Below, piece by piece: positions 58,501 to 64,000 of a DNA stretch of 64,000 nt. The stretch lies in the NCBI RefSeq assembly GCF_001640805.2, contig NC_066838.1, positions 6,590,601-6,654,600 of the forward strand. The letters run 5' to 3'. Below the pieces are notes generated by a model. It was not told the DNA's origin and made no database searches. It was given only the letters and a program-made list of their open reading frames with translations. The stretch's first letter is position 1; every line of letters begins with the position of its first letter. The translations under genes and the position numbers were made by a program. Origin of the DNA: Lates calcarifer (Eukaryota; Chordata; Actinopteri; Centropomidae).

Positions 58501-59800
58501 AGGGCCAAAACAAGCACATTAGACTAAACCTTGAAGGCAGTGCTGAGTGCTGACTCAGAGGATTCTCATACATCTCTGAATTTTGAGTCATGTGAATAGT
58601 GCATTATTTTCAACCTAGATGAAGGGAATTACATTAAAAATACTCTTTGAGTGCATTTATTCACTAACTGATACATTTATTATCCAATGTGTCTTTCACT
58701 TATGCTGTATTTTATTCTGGTAGCCTACAAAAAACTTATCTGAGGCGATTATGTAATCCTCAGCAGCAGTCTTCCTGATTGACATATAATGAGAGTGTGT
58801 GGTAAAGGAAATGACATAAAGCTATCCTTCAGGCTCTGTATCACAGTGGGTGGGTGGCAGTGATTGAAGTCCTGTGGAGTTAACACATTTATTCAATTCA
58901 CTGGAGATGAACAGAGATCCATTCCATAGGTTAACCTAATTACAGTATTCATCTAGCGTCTAAACCTTAGCCTTAACATTAATTGAATGTGATGAGTTTT
59001 CCCATGGGGAAACTGTAACAGTGATTTCATTGATGATGTCCAACAAATGATACGTTTGAGGAAACCAGACAAATGATTGAAATTGCATAGACAGTGGAGT
59101 CTTTAAAAGCTTCAGGGAAAGATCTATAATTGTCCTAATACCTGTCGTTCTCAACTGGACCAAAGACCATACTTCATTAAAAAAAAGTTATAATTTACTT
59201 GTACAGCATGTGACAAGGCAGGTTATTAAATTTCACCTACTTGTGGTGAATTCGGTGAATAAAGGATCCACTAACTATCGCTTTATTTCAATATAATTTA
59301 AACTTTCACATGTAGGTTCAGACCTACGGCTGTATTTTGAACAGGACTTAATTTACTTACAAAAATTAGTTACTGTTTTAAATAAGTGTTACCTCCTGTA
59401 ATAACAATACTGTATGTGCCGAATTGAAAAGTGGCCTCTAAAAATGAAAAGTAACTTAAATCAAAGCAGTCCCTTAATATAGCTAGATAAAAATGTCTGG
59501 AAAATTTTAAGTAGCAGAATTTTGAATGGAGTTTGGTTTTATGTTTTTTGAGATGATCAAGGAAAACAGAAAATTACATGAGTAAATAATTTCAAACCAG
59601 ACTATACATTGGACCTCACGATTGGAGTGACAGCTTTCACATGTCATGAAGTGGTCACAGCATACCTCTAACCTCCAGGAGGGAAACGCTGTGGTTTGTT
59701 GCATCCCTGCGAACAGAAGACTGAGCAGCGCAGCAGCCAGCAGAGGAGCGAAGCCCCAGTCGCCTCTTCGTAAACTTGTGAGAGTCTGACAGCACACCAT
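52618..59800 (-). CDS. mmp23b: MMP23, membrane-anchored matrix metalloprotease with ShK and Ig domains, complete
   Basis: An atypical MMP with an N-terminal signal anchor, released by furin. It has no hemopexin domain or usual cysteine switch. Exons on the minus strand: 59800-59666, 56937-56801, 56180-56041, 55543-55376, 55220-55056, 54090-53980, 52992-52866, 52792-52618, giving 385 residues (human 390). A hydrophobic anchor lies at about 18-35. RNKR|YTLTPEQLKWDKF near 70-73 is the furin site. The catalytic zinc site HEIGHVLGLMH is at about 206-216, with Met-turn M218. A cysteine-rich ShK-type domain (CLDRLFIC...CPSSCDFC) is at 250-286. An Ig domain from about 300 has Cys pairs in TFRCGKK and GTYTCIV, and the protein ends RVRF. 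The intron after exon 4 uses a GC donor. An ATG upstream at 59887 is in frame but unlikely. The gene diverges from UBIAD1. Confidence 0.95.
55554..55584. repeat. (GA)n microsatellite
   Basis: About 15 GA units, beginning 10 bp upstream of MMP23 exon 4. Confidence 0.95.
56938..59665 (-). other. MMP23 intron 1 (2.7 kb)
   Basis: The largest intron of MMP23. No recognised exon or repeat family; the open frames here resemble nothing known. Confidence 0.7.
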
Positions 59801-62199
59801 GGCTTCGATATCACACCTCCAGGAAAAATACTGAAATAATCCCCTCAGCGAAGAACACACAGGTTTACCATCTATGCCCGTCAACACTGCTTCCTGGCCA
59901 TTGCACGTCTCGGTAGTGTGTTACTACTTAGGTAGTTTGTAGTGCTGTGTGCGGCAGCGCAGTCCAGCCTGCGGACCGGGTAGTGAAAGTAGTGCAGACT
60001 GCATCAGCTCTGCTCGGCTCTTTTCCGCACAGTGCGCCTGCCAGAGGGCTGGTTTCACATTACTGTAGATGGGGCAGGGGGTCAGTGTCGAGACAATCTA
60101 ATGAAAACCAAACGTGCTCTGTCCATCAAATCACTTGCTGCAACCACCAGAGTTCAGTTAAAGCAGAATCAGATGGCTTATTTTGAACATGATTTCCAGA
60201 GGTTTATGTAATACTGCAGGGGAAAAAAAGAGCTTGGTCCTCTCCTTATCCTGCTGTGGCATGCCCAGACAGGAGCAGGACCAGGAGCAGGGCAGGAAAC
60301 CAACCAGGCATTTGGACTGAGGGAGAATGGCCCTGTTAGACATTATTTTATGAACCATCTCCCAGGACTCTAAACAAAACTCAATTTAGCATGTCATCAC
60401 ATAAAACACTGCATGTTTTCAACTAAACAGAAATGCTGCTTCTGTTCCTGTTTCCTTCAAAGACTTATATATATCCTTTATTGTTTAGAGTTTTGTAAAG
60501 TTGTGTCTCCAACCTCTGTGATGTGCAGGCATTTCTGTCCAGAGAGGACAGCAGCTATGATATGAACATTGTTGGAGCCACAGTGAGTGCACAGATTGTT
60601 TGCTCTGGCATGGAAAAGTTGGTTTAGTTTGGAGTTCTGCCATTTGCAGAAGTGACTCTGGGGCCCATGGGTGGGTGATGGGGTGAACAAACAGCACAAA
60701 TCTGTTGTCACGGTCTTGTCTTTTTGACTAATTTGGCATTACTTGGGCCGCAAGCTTTAATACGTTAACTCATGTAACGCAATCTGCTGTTAAAAAACTT
60801 TTAAACTGAATAAAACATGATCATTAATTTCCACATAACAAACCAAAAAGTGAAATAGTTAAGAGGCAACATCCCATCCCACAGTTAGGTCCCTGAAACA
60901 AAAACAGCAATCTGTTGCCTAAAGCGTGACCTTGACATTAACATGTTTCAGTCTTTCAAAATGTTGTCAGCATAGAGGAGCTGATTACAGTACATGATCT
61001 TTTGTTACTTTTAGGTAAAATCTTGTTAGAGCTTCCCTTTTAAATCTGGTAATTATGAATACAAGATCAAATCAGGACTCTACGGTCTAAGCCCTCTGAT
61101 GCTAAACTGGTCATCAGCAGACATTTTCACAGGAAAAGCACAGGTGTAATTACAGGTTGTATATCATTATATCAGTTTCAGGGTTCTGGTACTGTTCATG
61201 CTGACACACTGTCACTCCGCCTCAACTTGATGTGACACTTAATTAGACCTGAGCCATGATTAATATTGTTAGTAATACCTGTGCTTTTCCTACTATGACA
61301 GATGATTGTTTCATGTGCACTTTAGCTGCTTGTGACAGGGGTGTGGCTGCTCACACCTCCACCTGCTCATCAAAAACCCAAAACTTCCCTTGCACCTTAT
61401 ACTCAGGTACACGCTGTTCTGTATCAGATACTCTGAATCGTTTTGTAGCTTCATGATTTTGTTATGGTTCAGCTTGGCCATATAAATGTCATTTACCCCA
61501 GTTCTGCTTATTGGCAAAGGAAATTCAGTTGTGTCCTGAGCTGTGGCCTGCCACTGTCCTGATCCTGACCTGACCAGCTGGGTCTTTTCTGCTCCCAGGA
61601 TGCTATGCAGCTCTTCTCTTTTAGTGCTACTTAGAAAATCAGGCTCTTCTCCATCTTCTCCATTAAGGATATGTAGCATCTGTAGTATATGTATGCGTGT
61701 GTCCACTGACCCCTCCACCTACACCCCAACCATACCTGGTTCCTTAGACTTGGGGCAATATGGAAAACTGAATTTAACCATGAAGTTCTTTCACTGGACT
61801 GATTCCACTGGATGCTTATTGGGGTTATTTTATTTGACTGTTTACACTAGTATTTGTCTCAGTATAATCCTGATTATAACTCATTTGTAAACACTGTAAT
61901 TTGTAAAATTTTTGTTCGTTGTTTATTGGCTTCACAGCATGCTTTGGGTGAACTGCTCATTATTTGCCCCTAAAGCCCAGTAGAGATTATCTAACACAGT
62001 TAAATAAACATACATGATTATGAAGATGTATGTAATTGGAGAAGAGGTGGACTATACACATTTAATTTTCTATAGTCTCGTTTCATGTTCATTATTTTTC
62101 GTATTGTACCAAATTATTTGTCAGACTCTAACACAAGTTGGAACCAGTTATGGGAGGTGCTTGTTTCTTCGACCTCAGTGCGCTGTTGCACTTCAGGCG
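59801..62199. other. MMP23-UBIAD1 divergent intergenic region
   Basis: Contains the MMP23 promoter and 5' UTR near 59850-60060 (GC-rich) and about 2 kb of unremarkable DNA. Near 61311-61890 open frames run on both strands (135 and 115 codons), but neither resembles a known protein. Confidence 0.5.
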
Positions 62200-62376
62200 G
62201 AGGAAATGGCGCCCGTCAGGTGTAGCAGGCTGTACTGTGGCCAACCAGTCAAGTACTCTCGGAGTTGACACGTAAGCTATCAGATTGGCTCTCACCGTAC
62301 CGGGCTCGGCGGGTACAGAACTATGTTTTTAAGCGGAGAGGGACCCGGTTCGTGTCGGATCCTGAAGCCGTAGCTG
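62200..62376 (+). promoter_or_regulatory. UBIAD1 promoter and untranslated first exon (inferred)
   Basis: GC-rich DNA with CGTGTCGGATCC and CCGTAGCTG|GTAAGA, a strong donor at 62376/62377. Exon 2 would begin at 63065 (CTACAG|GAACCCC). Confidence 0.5.
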
Positions 62377-63110
62377 GTAAGAACTGCTGTCCTCGCTCAA
62401 GAGAACATTAGCTCGGCGGCTAGCCTGTTAGCTCTAATCCTATAATCTCAGCAGTTAGCTTGAGGTTGTTCTCTCCTCTCGATATCGGTGTTCTTATCTG
62501 GTTCCTCCAGGCTGTAGTTTCTCCACAGTTTGACAGTGGGTGGTTTTTAACCAAATGACACGTGAGTTGGCAAAATCGACGATTAGCCGCTCTCTGTTCA
62601 GCTCTGAAAACACACTTTACTCTGAAAGTGTCAGTAACTGCCAGTTTCTCTTACTGTTAGCAGCTCTCCCGGCTGTGTGCCCTCTGTAACCCCCGGGCCT
62701 GCTGTTAAAACTCTAAATTAACAGATCTGCTGCAGCTACAATATCTGTCATGTCTTAAATGGTCTGATTACGTGGAGCAGGAGTTAGGTGTGACATTTTT
62801 CATATATCATATTATTTATTTGTGATATTTTCTTTTTTACCCCAGTGTGAGAAAAATAAATATTTTTAAAACAAAATACACCAAATATCTGAAAGTTATC
62901 TGTGTAAATGTAAAATATTGACCACAGTTTCTTGATTTAGTGAATGATTCAAATGTTTTTTTAAAGAAGCATATGAGCCCTACTTTATGGACATGAAATG
63001 GTTTGTATGTATCAAGGCTGTGGTGTGTAATTTTATTTCTCTGATTTGTTTTTTACTGCTACAGGAACCCCGGACTCTGACATTTGGGAACACAGTTGCT
63101 GGTACTGCAG
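62377..63110 (+). other. UBIAD1 intron 1 and exon 2 leader
   Basis: Mostly intron, with a GC-rich left end and an AT-rich right end; the last 46 bp (63065-63110) are the leader of exon 2. Nothing else is recognised. Confidence 0.5.
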
Positions 63111-63687
63111 ATGCCTTGCAGTGAAATGGCCAAAGAGCAGAAACAGAGCAGGGCGGAAACATTTGTTCTAACTGGATCAAACGGTCACAATGGCCAGCAG
63201 TGGCAGACTGGTATGAATAACTTGGTCAGTCATCCTCCAGGCCCTAACCACATGTCGAGGATGGCCCGTGTTGCCTCAGATGTCAGGCAGAAGTGCGCGG
63301 CATATGTGCTAGCACTGAGACCATGGAGCTTCAGCGCCTCGCTCACGCCGGTGGCTCTTGGCAGCGCCTTGGCGTATAAACTTGAGGGTTCTGTGGACTT
63401 GGTGATCCTGATGGTGTGTGCGGTGGCCGTCCTCGTAGTCCACGGGGCAGGCAACCTCGTAAACACCTACTATGACTTCTCCAAAGGGATTGATCACAAG
63501 AAGAGTGATGATAGGACTCTGGTGGATGAAATATTGGCGCCCCAGGATGTTGTTATGTTTGGAGCATTGTTATATTCTTTGGGGTGTTTGTGTGCCACTC
63601 TGCTCTACTTCCTGTCTACACTTAGACTGGAGCACCTAGCCCTTATTTACTTCGGGGGACTCTCCAGCTCTTTTTTATACACTGGAG
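63111..63687 (+). CDS. ubiad1: UBIAD1, UbiA prenyltransferase, first coding exon (partial gene)
   Basis: It transfers geranylgeranyl to make vitamin K2 (MK-4), and binds HMG-CoA reductase, in ER/Golgi membranes. The visible exon gives 192 codons and ends GG|GTAAGT; the rest lies past the window. Known family text: [24 protein letters not shown] sequence appears as [20 protein letters not shown]. The first aspartate motif [14 protein letters not shown] is intact, and TM segments are clear after residue 80. The N-terminal 60 residues are variable. ATG 63111 gives the longest frame; ATG 63126 has a better context (GAAATGG) and may be the true start. In human, mutations here cause Schnyder corneal dystrophy. 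Confidence 0.95.
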
Positions 63688-64000
63688 GTAAGTAAAATAT
63701 TAACTTGTGTTTCTTGGATTGCTGCCTCACTGTTTATCAGCCACCTCAGTCACTAAAAACACACAAACATACACTCACACACATGCATCTCATGTCTGAG
63801 CATGGCAACACTGCATGTCAGTGGCTCCAGGTGCCGACGAAAGATTGCTCTCTGAAAAATAGGAACTTGCCAGAAAAGTGTAAATGGCACATTTGTGTTT
63901 ACCACTGAGGTCACCAAAGGGGTGGTGTGGTTTCTGGCCATGCAAATAATTTAATGTTTTTTTGTGTCAATGTTTTAAGATGTTCACCTCTGAAATGTCT
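63688..64000 (+). other. UBIAD1 intron 2, cut by the window
   Basis: Intron sequence to the window end, with CA-rich DNA near 63765-63785. Nothing else recognised. Confidence 0.7.

Noticed and set aside
59801..59887. Upstream in-frame ATG of MMP23 (59887)
   Set aside because: It would add 29 residues before the signal anchor, unlike the family; ATG 59800 places the anchor as expected.

Overview
This window is nuclear DNA of a ray-finned fish, probably a percomorph teleost. Genes have many short exons with GT-AG introns. The predicted proteins align end to end with vertebrate families that I compared from memory, not by search. Introns and spacers carry teleost-type repeats: a tRNA-derived SINE, LINE 3' ends, a Tc1-like fossil and microsatellites. 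There are no operons, CRISPR arrays or prokaryotic features.

Seven protein genes are supported. From left to right they are ATAD3 (minus, 3' end cut by the window), SDHB (plus), ATP13A2 (plus), SZRD1 (minus), SMIM1 (minus), CDK11 (plus), MMP23 (minus) and UBIAD1 (plus, first coding exon only), which makes eight counting the two cut genes. SMIM1 encodes only 72 residues in two short exons and is easily missed. ATAD3 and SDHB are divergent. ATP13A2 and SZRD1 converge, with polyA signals about 200 bp apart. SMIM1 and CDK11 diverge. CDK11 and MMP23 converge, as they do in human. MMP23 and UBIAD1 diverge. The human orthologues all lie in 1p36, so this is a compacted, rearranged block of that synteny.

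Functionally, three genes serve mitochondria or membranes: ATAD3 (nucleoid and membrane-contact AAA ATPase), SDHB (complex II) and UBIAD1 (MK-4/CoQ-related prenyltransferase). ATP13A2 is a lysosomal P5B polyamine ATPase, SMIM1 a small red-cell membrane protein, CDK11 a splicing/transcription kinase, MMP23 a membrane-anchored metalloprotease and SZRD1 a SUZ-domain RNA-associated protein. They share a neighbourhood, not a pathway.

I did not find a new biological system. The items most worth a second look are: loss of the mammalian p58 internal start in CDK11; a GC-AG intron in MMP23 forced by frame; a SINE with a 19-bp target duplication in CDK11; a promoter-like island with a candidate alternative first exon inside ATP13A2 intron 1; and a 12-bp inverted pair of ETS sites at the CDK11 promoter. 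Exon borders were read by eye from splice consensus, reading frame and homology; UTR ends are approximate.
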